From Chloroflexi bacterium CSP1-4 (lineage in GTDB: Bacteria > Chloroflexota > Limnocylindria > Limnocylindrales > CSP1-4), in assembly GCA_001443375.1 (NCBI GenBank), contig LDXM01000007.1, positions 1 through 64,000 of the forward strand: a DNA stretch of 64,000 nt. Reading direction: 5' to 3'. The translations under genes were made by a program, and so were the position numbers. The notes under the pieces were generated by a model. That model did no database searches and had not been told where the DNA came from. It saw nothing but the letters and a program-made list of their open reading frames with translations. The stretch's first letter is position 1. Each line of letters opens with the position of its first letter. Below are positions 31,361 through 41,442 of the stretch, piece after piece.

Positions 31361-34300
31361 TCCGGGGGGCGCGACTCCGCGCACTCCGGGTGGTCGGTTT
31401 CAAGTCGTTCGCCGAGAAGACCGTGCTGGAGTTCGGGCCGGGCATCAGCGCGGTGGTCGGGCCCAACGGCAGCGGCAAGAGCAACCTCGCCGACGCCCTG
31501 CGCTGGGCGCTGGGGGAGCAGGGTCGATCGCTGCGCACGCGCAAGTCGGAGGATGTCATCTTCGCCGGCTCGGCGAAGCGCCACGCCATCGGCATGGCCG
31601 ACGTGTCCCTCGTCATCGACAACGGCGACCGCCTGCTGCCCATCGAGTACGCCGAGGTGGACCTCGGCCGGCGGCTCTACCGGTCGGGCGAGAACGAGTA
31701 CCTCATGAACCGGCAGAAGGTGCGGCTGCGGGACCTCATCGACCTGCTCGATGCCGCGAACCTCGCCGACAACGCGTTCCTCTTCATCGGCCAGGGCATG
31801 GTGGACCAGGCGCTCTCATTGCGACCCGAGGAGCGCCGGCCGCTCTTCGAGGAGGCGGCGGGCGTGCGTCGCCACGAGCGCCGGCGGCGGCAGGCGGAAG
31901 AGCGGCTGGTGGAGGCGGAGGCGAACCTCGCGCGGGTCCGCGACATCATCGGCGAGCTGCGGCCGCAGGTGCGGCGGCTGGCCGCCCAGGCCGAGCAGCA
32001 GGCTGCTCGACGCGACGCTGCCGCCGAACTCGCCGAGGGCCTCGTCGCGGCCGCCCGCGCCCGCTTCACGACGGCGGGACGTGACGCCGCGAACGCCCGT
32101 GCCGCCCTCCTTTCGGCGCGGCGTGAAGCGGACGAAGGCCTGCGCACCCTGACGGCGGCAGAGGAGGGCGCCGCGAGCATCGCCGGCGCGCTCGCCGAGC
32201 GTGACGAGATCGCGCGCTCCGCCCGTGCCGCCCTGGATGCGATCCGACTGCGGGTGACCGAGCTTCGCCTGGCCGCAGCACAGGCGCAAGGAGAGATCGC
32301 TGCCGCCGAGCGCGAGCGGGCTCGCCTCGCGGCGGAGGGGGCGGCGCTGGACGCCCGCATCGCCGATGGCCGCCGCACACTGGCCCTGCCCCTGCCCGAG
32401 AAGGACCGGGGGGCCGAGGCGGCCCTGGCGACGATCGACGGCGAGCTGGCCGCGGCGGGGGCGGAGCTTGCCCGAGCCGGGGAGACGCGCGCCGTCGCGT
32501 CCGAGCGCGGGGTGTCCCTGCGGCGGATCCAGGCCGCGCGCAGCGCCGAGGCCGAGGTGCTGCGACGTCGCGCGACCGAGGCTGCCCACCGTGCCGACGA
32601 GACGCGGCGGGCGCGCGATGTGGCCGAGGCGGCGGCTGGCGCGGCTTCGGATCACCTTCGGAATGTGACGGAGGGCCTTGCGGCCGCCCGGGCGGCCGAG
32701 GCGGTGGCCGTGCGGGCCGCGGATGACGCGCGGGCCGCCGCCGAGGCCGCCGAGTCGCTGCGCTTCGGCCGGGCTTCCCGCGCCGGAGTGCTCGACGAGC
32801 GCCTGGAGGCCGGCCGGGCGCGGCTGGCTACGCTGGCGGCGCTGCTCGCCGAACGCGAGAGGGGCGGCATCGGCGCGGCGGCACGGCGGCGCGGCGGGCG
32901 GCGCGTGGCCGAGGGGCTCGACGTCGAGGCGTCCCTGCGCACCGCGGTCGAGGCGGCGCTGGGCGAGACGATCCGGGCGGCGGCCGTGCCCCAGTCGGCT
33001 GTCCTCCCGCTGCGCGGGGAACGTGGGCAGCTGGTCCTCGCCGACGCCCAGGGGGTCGTGACCGCCGGTCGTGAGCTGGCGCGAGCCCTGGAGGCTGTGC
33101 GGGCGGCGAACGGCGGACCCCTGGTGGATGCCATCCGCCGCGATCCCGAAGGTCACGTCTCGCGGTTGCTGGCGACCGTCCTCTGGGTGCCCGAGCTTGA
33201 CGACGCGCTCGCGCTGCGGGCCGTGCTGCCGGCCGGCTGGCGGGTCGTGACGGCGGCGGGCGAGGTCGTGAGCGCGGATGGCGTGGTGACGCTGGGCCGG
33301 CCCGACCCGATCCTGGAGCGACGCGCGGAGCATGATCGCCTGGCCCGGGAGCTCGACGGCCTGGCTGCCGAAGCCGCGGACGCGGCGGCCGCGCTGGCGG
33401 CTGCGACGCGTGAGGCCGCCGTCGCACGCCAGGGCGCGGCCGCGGCGAGTGGCGCCCTCGACCACGCTCGTCAGGGACGCCTGCGAGCGGAGGAGGAGGA
33501 GCGCGTCGCGTCCCGCACCGCTGAGCAGGCCGGCCGGGAGCTGGCGTGGGAGGCTGCGCAGCTCGAGCGGCTTGCCAGCGAGGCGGAGCGGGCTGCCACG
33601 GCCGCCCGGGAGGCGGTCGCACCTGCCGGCGCAGCGCCGGACGGGAGACTCGACGAAGGCGCCGACGATGCCTCGCTGGCCGCGTGGCGGGCGCGGGTGG
33701 AGGAGCTCCGGGCGCGTCGGCGGAGCGCCGCGGTCGCGGCCGAGGTGGCCTCCGGGGCGGGTCGGGCGGCGGAGGATCGGCGTCGGCGCGCCGAGGTGGC
33801 GCTGGGCATCGACGAGGAGCGCCTGGCGGCCGTCGACGCCGCGACGGTCGGATACGCCGAGGCGGCCGATGTCGCCCGTCGGGCGCTCTCCGGCACGTCC
33901 GCCGAGCTGGCCGCCGCGCGCGACGCGGACGCGGCCGCAGCGGATGCGCTGGCGGCGCTCGAGGCCGCTGAGACCGACGAGCGGCGGCGCCTCGTGGCGC
34001 TCGAAGCGGAGGCGGCCGTCGCCCGCGAGCGGCTGCGTCGGGCGGAGGAGCGCGCCCGCGCCGCCGAGGTGACCGAGATGGAGGCGCGCCTGGGCCTCGA
34101 TGCCGTGCGCGAATCGTTCCTCGTGGAGCTGGCCGGCCTGGGCAGCGTCGGCCTGGCGGCCCTGCGCAGCGCCGCGGGCGAGGTGGTGGCCGCCGCGGAG
34201 CACGTCGACCCCGATGACGACGCCTTCGCAGCCGAGCTCGAGGCCGCGCTCGAGGCGGCCATCCTGGCCTGGACGGCCGCGGGTCCGACGGGTGCGACCG

Positions 34301-34986
34301 CGACCGCCGTGGCGCCGCCGAGCCCGGGCCGCCAGACGGCCCTGCGCCGCCGTTACCACGAGCTGGGCGCCAGCAACCCGTTCGCGGCCGAGGAGCATGC
34401 GGCGGTGCGCGATCGACTGGCCGACCTGGAAACGCAGCAGGACGACCTGCTGGCGGCCATCAGCGGCACGCGTCAGCTCATCGCCGAACTCACCCAGCGC
34501 ATCGCGGAGCAGTTCCAGGCCACGTTCGTGGCCCTCGAGGGCGCCTTCGCGCGGCGCTTCGCGCAGCTCTTCGACGGCGGCGAGGCGAGCCTGCTGCTGA
34601 CCGAGCCGGAGGCGCTCACGCAGACCGGCGTGGAGATCATGGCGCGGCCGCCGGGCAAGAAGCGCCAGGCCCTGGCGATGCTCTCGGGCGGCGAGCGTGC
34701 CTTGACGGCGGTGGCGCTCCTCTTCGCTATCCTCGAGGTGCGGCCGGTGCCCTTCTGCGTCCTCGACGAGGTGGACGCCGCACTGGACGAGGCCAACGTC
34801 ACCCGCTTCGCGACGGCGCTGCGGGAGCTGGCCGCCGGCACGCAGTTCATCGTCATCACGCACAACCGCGGCACGATCGAGTCGGCCGATGCGCTCTACG
34901 GCGTGACCATCGGCGACGACGCGGTGAGTCGCGTCATCTCGCTCCGCCTCGACGAGGCGAACGAGCTCGTCGCCGCCGCGGGCTGA
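31357..34986 (+). CDS. smc: Chromosome segregation protein SMC
   Basis: The core ATPase of condensin. The 1209-aa protein has Walker [10 protein letters not shown] (about 35-43), a first coiled coil (about 165-505), a hinge near 520-670, a second coiled coil (about 675-1010), and the C-terminal head with signature [17 protein letters not shown] (about 1109) and Walker [16 protein letters not shown]. The coils are exceptionally rich in Ala, Arg and Glu, a consequence of the base composition. The ATG overlaps rnc. ScpA and ScpB are not in this window. Confidence 0.96.
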   Translation: MIRGARLRALRVVGFKSFAEKTVLEFGPGISAVVGPNGSGKSNLADALRWALGEQGRSLRTRKSEDVIFAGSAKRHAIGMADVSLVIDNGDRLLPIEYAEVDLGRRLYRSGENEYLMNRQKVRLRDLIDLLDAANLADNAFLFIGQGMVDQALSLRPEERRPLFEEAAGVRRHERRRRQAEERLVEAEANLARVRDIIGELRPQVRRLAAQAEQQAARRDAAAELAEGLVAAARARFTTAGRDAANARAALLSARREADEGLRTLTAAEEGAASIAGALAERDEIARSARAALDAIRLRVTELRLAAAQAQGEIAAAERERARLAAEGAALDARIADGRRTLALPLPEKDRGAEAALATIDGELAAAGAELARAGETRAVASERGVSLRRIQAARSAEAEVLRRRATEAAHRADETRRARDVAEAAAGAASDHLRNVTEGLAAARAAEAVAVRAADDARAAAEAAESLRFGRASRAGVLDERLEAGRARLATLAALLAERERGGIGAAARRRGGRRVAEGLDVEASLRTAVEAALGETIRAAAVPQSAVLPLRGERGQLVLADAQGVVTAGRELARALEAVRAANGGPLVDAIRRDPEGHVSRLLATVLWVPELDDALALRAVLPAGWRVVTAAGEVVSADGVVTLGRPDPILERRAEHDRLARELDGLAAEAADAAAALAAATREAAVARQGAAAASGALDHARQGRLRAEEEERVASRTAEQAGRELAWEAAQLERLASEAERAATAAREAVAPAGAAPDGRLDEGADDASLAAWRARVEELRARRRSAAVAAEVASGAGRAAEDRRRRAEVALGIDEERLAAVDAATVGYAEAADVARRALSGTSAELAAARDADAAAADALAALEAAETDERRRLVALEAEAAVARERLRRAEERARAAEVTEMEARLGLDAVRESFLVELAGLGSVGLAALRSAAGEVVAAAEHVDPDDDAFAAELEAALEAAILAWTAAGPTGATATAVAPPSPGRQTALRRRYHELGASNPFAAEEHAAVRDRLADLETQQDDLLAAISGTRQLIAELTQRIAEQFQATFVALEGAFARRFAQLFDGGEASLLLTEPEALTQTGVEIMARPPGKKRQALAMLSGGERALTAVALLFAILEVRPVPFCVLDEVDAALDEANVTRFATALRELAAGTQFIVITHNRGTIESADALYGVTIGDDAVSRVISLRLDEANELVAAAG

Positions 34987-34991
34987 GCGCC

Positions 34992-35891
34992 ATGTCGTCG
35001 GAGCCCAGCCTCGCGCAGGGCGTCGAGAAGAGCCGGCGCGGCTTCATCGCGCGCCTGCACGCCGTCCTCGGCGGCGGCCTGGACGGGGCGGCCTGGGAGG
35101 CGGTCGAAGAGACGCTCATCGCGGCCGACCTGGGGGCGCGACTCGCGGCGGAGGTCGTGGCAGCGGCGCGTCGGGGGACGCACGCGGCCGACCCGGAGGC
35201 CGCCGTGCGCATCGAGCTGGGCGCGTTGCTCGCAGGCCGCCCGGCGGCCGATTGGGCGCCGTCGCGTCCCGACCCGGCCGCTCCCGCCGTGATCCTCGTC
35301 GTGGGCGTCAACGGCACCGGCAAGACGACGACCATCGCCAAGCTCGCGGCTCGCTTCGGCGCGCAGGGCCAGCAGGTCCTGCTGGCTGCCGCCGACACGT
35401 TCCGAGCCGCCGCCATCGAGCAGCTCGGCGTCTGGGCCGGGCGCCTTGGCGTCCCCGTCGTGGCCCACGCGGCCGGTGCCGACCCTTCGGCGGTCGTCTA
35501 CGACGCCCTCGACGCCGGCGTGGCCCGCGGCATGGACCTCGTCATCGTCGATACGGCGGGGCGCCTCCACACGAAGAGCAACCTGATGGAGGAGCTGGCC
35601 AAGATCCGCCGCACGATCGACAAGCGGCTGCCCGGCGCGGAGCCCGCCGTCCTCTTCGTGCTCGATGCGACGACCGGGCAGAACGGCCTGGCCCAGGCGC
35701 GCGCCTTCCACGAGTCGGCCGGCCTGACCGGCATCGTGCTCGCCAAGCTCGATTCGACGTCGCGCGGGGGCATCGTCTTCGCCATCGAGCGTTCACTCGG
35801 CGTGCCCGTCCTCTTCGTGGGCGTGGGCGAGCGTGTCGGCGACCTGCTGCCCTTCGATCCGGACGCCTTCGTGGCGGCGCTGTTCGCCTAG
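34992..35891 (+). CDS. ftsY: Signal recognition particle receptor FtsY
   Basis: The membrane-associated GTPase that receives the SRP-ribosome complex. The 299-aa protein has an N domain (residues 1-85) and a G domain with [15 protein letters not shown], the insertion-box segment [30 protein letters not shown], and [11 protein letters not shown]. It lacks the long acidic A domain of the E. coli protein, so membrane targeting would rely on the N-terminal helix. It starts 5 nt after smc. Its partner ffh follows after a promoter. Confidence 0.95.
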   Translation: MSSEPSLAQGVEKSRRGFIARLHAVLGGGLDGAAWEAVEETLIAADLGARLAAEVVAAARRGTHAADPEAAVRIELGALLAGRPAADWAPSRPDPAAPAVILVVGVNGTGKTTTIAKLAARFGAQGQQVLLAAADTFRAAAIEQLGVWAGRLGVPVVAHAAGADPSAVVYDALDAGVARGMDLVIVDTAGRLHTKSNLMEELAKIRRTIDKRLPGAEPAVLFVLDATTGQNGLAQARAFHESAGLTGIVLAKLDSTSRGGIVFAIERSLGVPVLFVGVGERVGDLLPFDPDAFVAALFA

Positions 35892-35897
35892 CGGCGC

Positions 35898-35903
35898 TAC
35901 ACT
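35898..35903 (+). promoter_or_regulatory. -10 box upstream of ffh
   Basis: TACACT lies 6 nt after the ftsY stop; it is identical to the rpsF box. The leader to ATG 36010 would be about 100 nt. No convincing hairpin or ribosome-binding site was found in it. Confidence 0.45.
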
Positions 35904-36009
35904 GCTTGGTGGCCGCACTTCGCGGTCTCGACCCCCGGTGTCGCCAGAACCCGCGCGCCGCCCGGTCCCACCCGACCGGCCCATCCGAGCAGGAGCCCAC
36001 CCGCACCCG

Positions 36010-37332
36010 ATGTTCGACGCCCTCTCCGACCGCCTGCGCGACGTCCTCGGTCGCCTGACCGGCCGCGGCCGCGTGACGGAGGCCGACGTGGACGCCGCGA
36101 TGCGCGAGGTGCGCCTCGCGCTCCTCGAGGCCGACGTCAACTTCCGCGTCGTCAAGGACTTCGTGGCCCGGGTGCGCGAGCGTGCGGTGGGGGCGGAGGT
36201 GCTGCAGACCCTCAACGCCGGCCAGCAGGTGATCAAGATCGTGCACGAGGAGCTGACCGCGCTGCTCGGCGCAGGCGACCGGGCCTTTCGCCTCGCGGGG
36301 TCGCCCGCCGTGATCGCCCTGGTCGGCCTCCAGGGCTCGGGCAAGACGACCTCGGCTGCCAAGCTCGCGCGCCACCTCGTGCGCCAGGGACGCCGGCCGC
36401 TCCTCGTCGCCGCGGATCCGTACCGGCCGGCGGCCGTGGAGCAGCTCGTCGCTCTCGGCCGGAGCCTGGACCTGCCGGTCCACCGCGCCGGGCCGGACAC
36501 GACGGTCATCGAGATCGCGCGTGGCGGGCTGGCCGAGGCGCGCCGAGGCGGCCGCGACACGGTCATCCTCGACACGGCCGGCCGCCTCACGCTGGACGAG
36601 GCGCTGATGGCCGAGATCCGCGACCTCGCCGCCGTGGTCGAGCCATGCGAGACGCTGCTCGTCGTGGACGCCATGGCCGGGCAGGAATCGGTCGCGGTCG
36701 CCGAGGCGTTCCGCCACGCCGTCCCGCTGACCGGCCTCATCCTCACCAAGATCGACGGCGACGCACGCGGCGGTGCGGCCCTCTCGATCAGCGCGGTGAC
36801 CGGGCTGGCCGTGAAGTTCCTCGGCACCGGCGAGAAGACCGACGCGCTCGAGGTCTTCCACCCTGACCGCCTGGCCGGGCGGATCTTGGGCATGGGCGAC
36901 GTGCTCTCGCTCGTCGAGCGTGCCCAGGAGAACTTCGACGCCAAGGAGCAGGCGAATCTCGCCGAGAAGCTGCGCAAGAACACCTTCACGCTGGACGACT
37001 TCCTCGACCAGATGCAGCAGCTCAAGAAGATGGGGCCGGTCGGCCAGCTGCTGGAGATGATCCCGGGTATGGGCGGTATGGCCCGCGAGGCGCAGGGTGC
37101 GGTGGACCGCGGCGAGCTCAGGCGCGTCGAGGCCATCATCCGCTCCATGACCCCCGGCGAGCGCCGCGACCCCTCGGTCCTCAACGCGTCGCGACGGCGG
37201 CGGGTGGCCACCGGGTCCGGCACGACGCTGCCGGACGTCAATCGGCTGGTGAAGCAGTTCGGGGAGATGCAGAAGCTCATGAAGCAGCTCGGCTCGGCGG
37301 GTCGCCGCGGCCGGCTGCCCCTGGCGCGCTGA
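36010..37332 (+). CDS. ffh: Signal recognition particle protein Ffh (SRP54)
   Basis: The GTPase of the signal recognition particle; it binds 4.5S RNA and signal peptides. The 440-aa protein has the N domain start MFDALSDRLRDVLGRL, G domain motifs GLQGSGKTTSAAKLA, DTAGRLTLDEALM and LTKIDGDARGGAAL, and an M domain (about 300-440) with the methionine-rich stretches typical of signal-peptide binding (MGGMARE, MQKLMKQLG) and RVATGSGT for RNA contact. ATG 36010 is chosen by homology; the track ORF from 35833 overlaps ftsY in another frame. Confidence 0.96.
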   Translation: MFDALSDRLRDVLGRLTGRGRVTEADVDAAMREVRLALLEADVNFRVVKDFVARVRERAVGAEVLQTLNAGQQVIKIVHEELTALLGAGDRAFRLAGSPAVIALVGLQGSGKTTSAAKLARHLVRQGRRPLLVAADPYRPAAVEQLVALGRSLDLPVHRAGPDTTVIEIARGGLAEARRGGRDTVILDTAGRLTLDEALMAEIRDLAAVVEPCETLLVVDAMAGQESVAVAEAFRHAVPLTGLILTKIDGDARGGAALSISAVTGLAVKFLGTGEKTDALEVFHPDRLAGRILGMGDVLSLVERAQENFDAKEQANLAEKLRKNTFTLDDFLDQMQQLKKMGPVGQLLEMIPGMGGMAREAQGAVDRGELRRVEAIIRSMTPGERRDPSVLNASRRRRVATGSGTTLPDVNRLVKQFGEMQKLMKQLGSAGRRGRLPLAR

Positions 37333-37343
37333 GAGGGGATCCG

Positions 37344-39092
37344 ATGACCGACGAGACCACCGAACTCGAGACGGTGTCCATGCCGAGTGAGGCGGCGCCC
37401 GTGGCGCCGGCGGCACCAGCGGCACCCGCCCCGCAAGGTCGCCGCCGCTGGTACGCCGCGATCGGGGTGGCCGCGCTGGCCATCGTCGCCATCGTCGCCG
37501 TCGCCATCCTCGCCGGCCGCGGCGGCATCGTGGCCGGGGCACCGGACTACCTGCCCGCGACGACCGTCGCCTACGCCGACGTACGGCTCGACATGCCCGG
37601 CGACCAGCGGGACCAGCTGGCGCAGCTGCTGAGCCGCTTCCCCGGCTTCGCCGACCAGGCGGCCTTCGAGTCGAAGCTCGACGACACCTTCGACCGGCTG
37701 CTGAGCCAGGTCGGCGACGGCGGCTACACGTACACCGGCGACGTCAAGCCATGGTTCAGTGGCCAGGTCGCGCTGGCGATCACGAGCCTGCCCCGATTCG
37801 ACATGAGCAACCCGTCGATCCCGGCGCTCGGCCTGATCGGCGTGAAGGACGCGACGACGGCCCGCACGAGCATCGAGGGCATCCTGGACAAGGCCAGGGC
37901 CCAGAACGCGCGGGTCAGCGAGGAGGCGTTCGAGGGCGCCACCCTGTGGACCATCGAGGATCCCTCCGCACGGACGCCGGAGCTCGGCCGGGCAGTGGTG
38001 GCGCTGACGGCCGACATGATCGTCGTCGGCCAGGACCCCGCCGCCGTGCGCGCCAGTGTGACCCTCGGCGCGAAGGGCGGCGACACGCTCGCCCGCTCAT
38101 CGGCCTTCCAGGAGGCGCTCAAGCCGCTTGCGGAGGCTCGCTTGGGCACGTTCTACGTCGACGGGGCGGCCCTGAAGGCGACGCTGTCGGCGGCCGTCGT
38201 CGGTGCCGCGACGGGCATACCGGGCCTGGACACCGCGCTGGCCGCCTTCCCCGAGCGGATCGTCGGCGCGCTGCGGGTCGAGGACGGCAAGGTGCTGGCC
38301 GAGGTTCGCTCGACGCTCCCCGACTCCGCCGAGGTACCGGCAGACCACGCCTCCGACCTCGCCGGTCGCGTCCCGGCCACGAGTCTCGTTTACGTCGAGG
38401 TGCACGACGTGGGCCAGGCGATCGAGGGCTTCGTCACGCAGCTGAAGTCGATGCCGGGGATCGGCGACCTCACGGAACAGCTCACGCCCGTCGAGGGCAT
38501 CCTGGGCACATCCCTGGAGTCGTTCCTCGACTGGGTCGGCGACGTCGCCATCGTGGTCGGCGTGGAGGGGGACCAGCCGCACGGGGCGCTCGTCGCGCAG
38601 GTGAGGGACACCGCGGTAGCCGGACAGCGACTCGGTCAGCTCGGCGCCCTGATCCAGCTCGCGGCGCTGGACGGCAGCGCCGGCATCCAGGTCACGACCA
38701 GCACGCACGCGGGCGCGACGATCACCGAGCTCCGCATCGACCAGGTGCCGGGGCTCGCCGTCGCCTGGGCCCTGAAGGGCGACACCTTCGTCATCGGCGT
38801 GGGGGAGGGGAGCGTCGAGGCCGTCCTCGACGTGACCGAAGCCACGTCGCTGGGCGCCGACGCGCGCTACCGGGATGCGCTGGCCGCGGGCGGGGCGGCG
38901 ACCAACTCCGGGATCCTCTACATCGACCTGGCGGCCACCCGCACCGCGAGCGAGGCCTTCATCCCCGCCGCCGAGCGCGCACGCTACGACCAGGAGGCCA
39001 GGCCCTGGCTCGAGCCTCTCGATCGCCTCATCGCGGTCTACTTCCAGGACGGCCGTGATGCCGTCGCTCGGACCACCCTCATCACGCAATGA
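37344..39092 (+). CDS. DUF3352 family membrane-anchored protein
   Basis: A 582-aa protein with a Pro/Ala-rich cytoplasmic tail (1-36), one membrane segment (about 37-60) and a large extracellular region. It is consistent with DUF3352: a repeated pattern of [25 protein letters not shown] and [11 protein letters not shown] in the first half, and [10 protein letters not shown] and YIDLAA in the second. The function is unknown. It is placed between ffh and rpsP, where these two ribosomal/SRP genes are often adjacent. A start 12 nt after ffh, with GAGGGG upstream, supports co-transcription. Confidence 0.75.
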   Translation: MTDETTELETVSMPSEAAPVAPAAPAAPAPQGRRRWYAAIGVAALAIVAIVAVAILAGRGGIVAGAPDYLPATTVAYADVRLDMPGDQRDQLAQLLSRFPGFADQAAFESKLDDTFDRLLSQVGDGGYTYTGDVKPWFSGQVALAITSLPRFDMSNPSIPALGLIGVKDATTARTSIEGILDKARAQNARVSEEAFEGATLWTIEDPSARTPELGRAVVALTADMIVVGQDPAAVRASVTLGAKGGDTLARSSAFQEALKPLAEARLGTFYVDGAALKATLSAAVVGAATGIPGLDTALAAFPERIVGALRVEDGKVLAEVRSTLPDSAEVPADHASDLAGRVPATSLVYVEVHDVGQAIEGFVTQLKSMPGIGDLTEQLTPVEGILGTSLESFLDWVGDVAIVVGVEGDQPHGALVAQVRDTAVAGQRLGQLGALIQLAALDGSAGIQVTTSTHAGATITELRIDQVPGLAVAWALKGDTFVIGVGEGSVEAVLDVTEATSLGADARYRDALAAGGAATNSGILYIDLAATRTASEAFIPAAERARYDQEARPWLEPLDRLIAVYFQDGRDAVARTTLITQ

Positions 39093-39154
39093 CGGCTGAC
39101 CGCCGGCGTGGGACCGGCGGCGGCGAACGATCCCCAAGGAGGGAAGCAGACACC

Positions 39155-39409
39155 GTGGCAGTCCGCATCCGACTCACGCGCGTCGGCGCGACGAAGCAGC
39201 CCAGCTACCGGGTCGTCGTCGCCGACGGCCGCAACGCCCGCGACGGTCGCTCGCTCGACACGATCGGCCACTACAACCCGCGCACGGACCCCGTGGACGT
39301 CCGGATCGACGCCGAGAAGGCGACGAAGTGGCTGAGCCAGGGTGCCCAGCCGTCCGACACGGTCGCGCGCCTCTTCCGCCAGGCCGGCATCCTGCCGGAC
39401 GCGAAGTAG
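39155..39409 (+). CDS. rpsP: 30S ribosomal protein S16
   Basis: An 84-aa S16: [24 protein letters not shown] and the later [15 protein letters not shown] and [18 protein letters not shown] are all canonical. GTG 39155 was chosen because an AAGGAGGGA box lies about 10 nt upstream and homology starts there; the track start at 39089 adds a non-homologous 22 residues. It opens the rpsP-khpA-rimM-trmD unit. Confidence 0.97.
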   Translation: MAVRIRLTRVGATKQPSYRVVVADGRNARDGRSLDTIGHYNPRTDPVDVRIDAEKATKWLSQGAQPSDTVARLFRQAGILPDAK

Positions 39410-39419
39410 GCGGCGCGTC

Positions 39420-39653
39420 ATGGCTGCCGCAGACCTCGTCGCCTATGTGGCGAAGAACCTCGTCGACGACCCCGACAGCGTGGTGGTCGAAGTCCACGCC
39501 GAGCCCGACGGCACGGTCATCGAGCTGCACGTCGCCGAGGGCGACATGGGCAAGGTGATCGGCCGCAACGGCAGCGTGGCCAAGGCGCTGCGCACGCTGC
39601 TCAAGGTGATGTCGGCCCGCGAGGGGGAGTCGATCTCGCTCGACATCACCTGA
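39420..39653 (+). CDS. khpA: KH-domain RNA-binding protein KhpA
   Basis: A 77-aa single KH domain. [19 protein letters not shown] and the [18 protein letters not shown] segment hold the GxxG loop (GRNG). KhpA proteins bind RNA broadly and, with KhpB, influence cell elongation in some Gram-positives. Its place between rpsP and rimM is strongly conserved. The start lies 10 nt after rpsP and it ends 5 nt before rimM. Confidence 0.93.
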   Translation: MAAADLVAYVAKNLVDDPDSVVVEVHAEPDGTVIELHVAEGDMGKVIGRNGSVAKALRTLLKVMSAREGESISLDIT

Positions 39654-39658
39654 GCCCG

Positions 39659-40240
39659 ATGGCTCGCAGCACCGTCGCCGAGCGGCTCGTGGTCGGCCTC
39701 GTCCGCGGCGTCCACGGGTTGGCCGGCGCCGTCCGCGTGGAGGTCCTCAGCGACGAGCCCGAGCGCTTCGCGCCGGGCAGCGTCCTCCAGCGCGAGAACG
39801 ACGGTGCGCCCCTCACGATCGCCTGGCGGCAGGCCGACGGACCGGGGCTCCTGGTGCGCTTCCGGGAGATCACCTCGCGGGAGGGAGCGGAGGCGCTGCG
39901 GGGTGCCTATCTCGTCGCGGAAGCCGCGGCCACGACGCTCCCCGAGGGCGCCGTCTGGTGGCACGAGCTGGTCGGCGCCCAGGTGACGACGACGGCCGGC
40001 GAGGCGCTGGGCACGGTCGTCGACCTCTTTCGCTCGGGCGGCGGAGAGGTGCTGGTCGTCGAGGGCGGCGCCCGGGGCGAGGTCCTCGTCCCGCTCGTGT
40101 CGGGCATCGTGGTGGAGTTCACGCCGCACGAGGGCCGCGTGCTCGTCGACGGCGATGCTCTGGGCCTGGAGGCGATGGTGCCGCGCCGGCCCCGCGGTCG
40201 GCGCTCGTCGAAGGCGGGCAGGACGACGGGGACGGGCTGA
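39659..40240 (+). CDS. rimM: 16S rRNA processing protein RimM
   Basis: An assembly factor for the 30S head that binds S19. The 193-aa protein has an N-terminal RimM domain ([27 protein letters not shown]) and a C-terminal PRC-barrel ([25 protein letters not shown], ending [13 protein letters not shown]). A basic tail follows. The stop overlaps the trmD start by one base. Confidence 0.94.
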   Translation: MARSTVAERLVVGLVRGVHGLAGAVRVEVLSDEPERFAPGSVLQRENDGAPLTIAWRQADGPGLLVRFREITSREGAEALRGAYLVAEAAATTLPEGAVWWHELVGAQVTTTAGEALGTVVDLFRSGGGEVLVVEGGARGEVLVPLVSGIVVEFTPHEGRVLVDGDALGLEAMVPRRPRGRRSSKAGRTTGTG

Positions 40241-40932
40241 TGCTCGAGATCGACGTCGTCACGCTCTTCCCGGCGCTCTTCCCCGGCCCCCTGTCCGAGT
40301 CGATCCCGGGTCGCGCCATCGCCGCGGGCCTCGCCCGCGTCACCGCGCACGACCTGCGCGAGTGGGGTATCGGGCGCCACCGCAGCGTCGACGACTACCC
40401 GTACGGCGGCGGCGCCGGGATGGTCCTGCGGCCGGAGCCGATCGCCGGCGCCCTCGAGCGGCTTCGGCGCCCCGGTTCGACCGTCATCCTGCTCGACCCC
40501 GGCGGGGAGCTGCTGCGCCAGGCCCGTGCCCGGGACCTCGCGGAGCGCTCGCACGTCGTCCTCGTGTGCCCCCGCTACGAGGGCGTGGACGAGCGCGTGC
40601 GCTCGATGGTGGACCTCGAGCTGTCCATCGGCGACTACGTCCTCTCCGGCGGCGAGATCCCCGCCCTCGTCGTCATCGACGCCGTGCTGCGCCTGCTGCC
40701 GGGCGCCATCGACGAAGCCTCCACGGCCGAGGAGTCCTTCGCCGAGGGGCTGCTCGAATACCCCCAGTACACGCGCCCGCCGGAGTTCGCCGGCCAGCGC
40801 GTCCCCGACGTCCTGCTCAGCGGCCACCACGGCGAGGTCGCCCGCTGGCGACGTGAGCGGGCGCTGGAGCGGACGCGGCGGGTCCGTCCGGACCTACTCC
40901 CGGGGGACGGCGAGCCGCCGCCCGGGGACTGA
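40240..40932 (+). CDS. trmD: tRNA (guanine-N1)-methyltransferase TrmD
   Basis: Methylates G37 of tRNAs to prevent frameshifting. The 230-aa protein has a SPOUT knot with [54 protein letters not shown] and [17 protein letters not shown] 40240 overlaps the rimM TGA; the track ORF from 39958 runs through rimM in another frame. It ends before a TATACT promoter that starts a new transcript for rplS. Confidence 0.96.
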   Translation: MLEIDVVTLFPALFPGPLSESIPGRAIAAGLARVTAHDLREWGIGRHRSVDDYPYGGGAGMVLRPEPIAGALERLRRPGSTVILLDPGGELLRQARARDLAERSHVVLVCPRYEGVDERVRSMVDLELSIGDYVLSGGEIPALVVIDAVLRLLPGAIDEASTAEESFAEGLLEYPQYTRPPEFAGQRVPDVLLSGHHGEVARWRRERALERTRRVRPDLLPGDGEPPPGD

Positions 40933-40950
40933 CGGTCCGGGACCCCGTGC

Positions 40951-40956
40951 TATACT
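40951..40956 (+). promoter_or_regulatory. Promoter of rplS
   Basis: TATACT with a CTGACG hexamer 16 nt upstream (40929-40934), the best -35/-10 pair found in the window. The leader to GTG 41030 would be about 66 nt. Confidence 0.55.
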
Positions 40957-41029
40957 TCCGCGCCGAGCCGCGGTGCCGCGCCCGCCGGCCACCCATCCCG
41001 AGCCATGACCCGCCAGTGAGTAGCGCCCT

Positions 41030-41377
41030 GTGAACGTTCTGGACGAGATCACCGCGGACCAGATCCGCACCGACCTGCCCGAGCTCGCCTCCGGCGACAC
41101 CGTGCGCGTCTCGGCCAAGGTCGTCGAGGGCAACCGCGAGCGCATCCAGGTCTTCGAAGGCACCGTCATGCGCCTGCGCGGGGGCGGCATCACTCGCTCG
41201 ATCACCGTGCGCGCGCTGCGCTCCGGCGTCGGCGTCGAGCGCACTTTCAAGGTCAACTCGCCGCGCATCGAGAAGATCGAGGTCGTGCGCCACGGCGTGG
41301 CCCGCCGAGCCCAGCTCTACTTCCTGCGCAAGCGCGTCGGCAAGGCCGCCTCCCTCCGCGAGCGCCGGCCCAGCTGA
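41030..41377 (+). CDS. rplS: 50S ribosomal protein L19
   Basis: A 115-aa protein with [53 protein letters not shown] and [12 protein letters not shown], all canonical for L19, which sits at the 30S-50S interface. GTG 41030 is used. It lies between trmD and rnhB in the normal order, but with its own promoter. Confidence 0.96.
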   Translation: MNVLDEITADQIRTDLPELASGDTVRVSAKVVEGNRERIQVFEGTVMRLRGGGITRSITVRALRSGVGVERTFKVNSPRIEKIEVVRHGVARRAQLYFLRKRVGKAASLRERRPS

Positions 41378-41393
41378 CCCCCGCGGCGGCGGG

Positions 41394-41399
41394 TACGAT
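41394..41399 (+). promoter_or_regulatory. -10 box before the rnhB upstream ORF
   Basis: TACGAT is followed by 7 nt (GACCCGC) and ATG 41407, the leaderless geometry seen at ilvE and def. It would start an mRNA at the upstream ORF rather than at rnhB. Confidence 0.45.
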
Positions 41400-41406
41400 G
41401 ACCCGC

Positions 41407-41442
41407 ATGCCGCGCCCGACTCGCCCCTCCCTGGTGCCATGA
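41407..41442 (+). CDS. 11-codon leader ORF overlapping rnhB
   Basis: ATG 41407 opens an 11-codon frame, MPRPTRPSLVP, whose TGA (41440-41442) overlaps the rnhB start as ATGA. rnhB has no Shine-Dalgarno sequence of its own, so ribosomes finishing this peptide could reinitiate at rnhB. The peptide has no recognisable function. It is supported only by promoter spacing and the exact overlap. Confidence 0.4.
   Translation: MPRPTRPSLVP

Noticed and set aside
31816-34863. 1015-aa minus-strand ORF opposite smc
   Set aside because: Shadow of the SMC coiled coil; the composition is that of reversed alanine/arginine codons.
40957-41029. Structured L19-type autoregulatory leader before rplS
   Set aside because: Only short GC helices can be drawn; nothing resembling the known Bacillus L19 leader was found.
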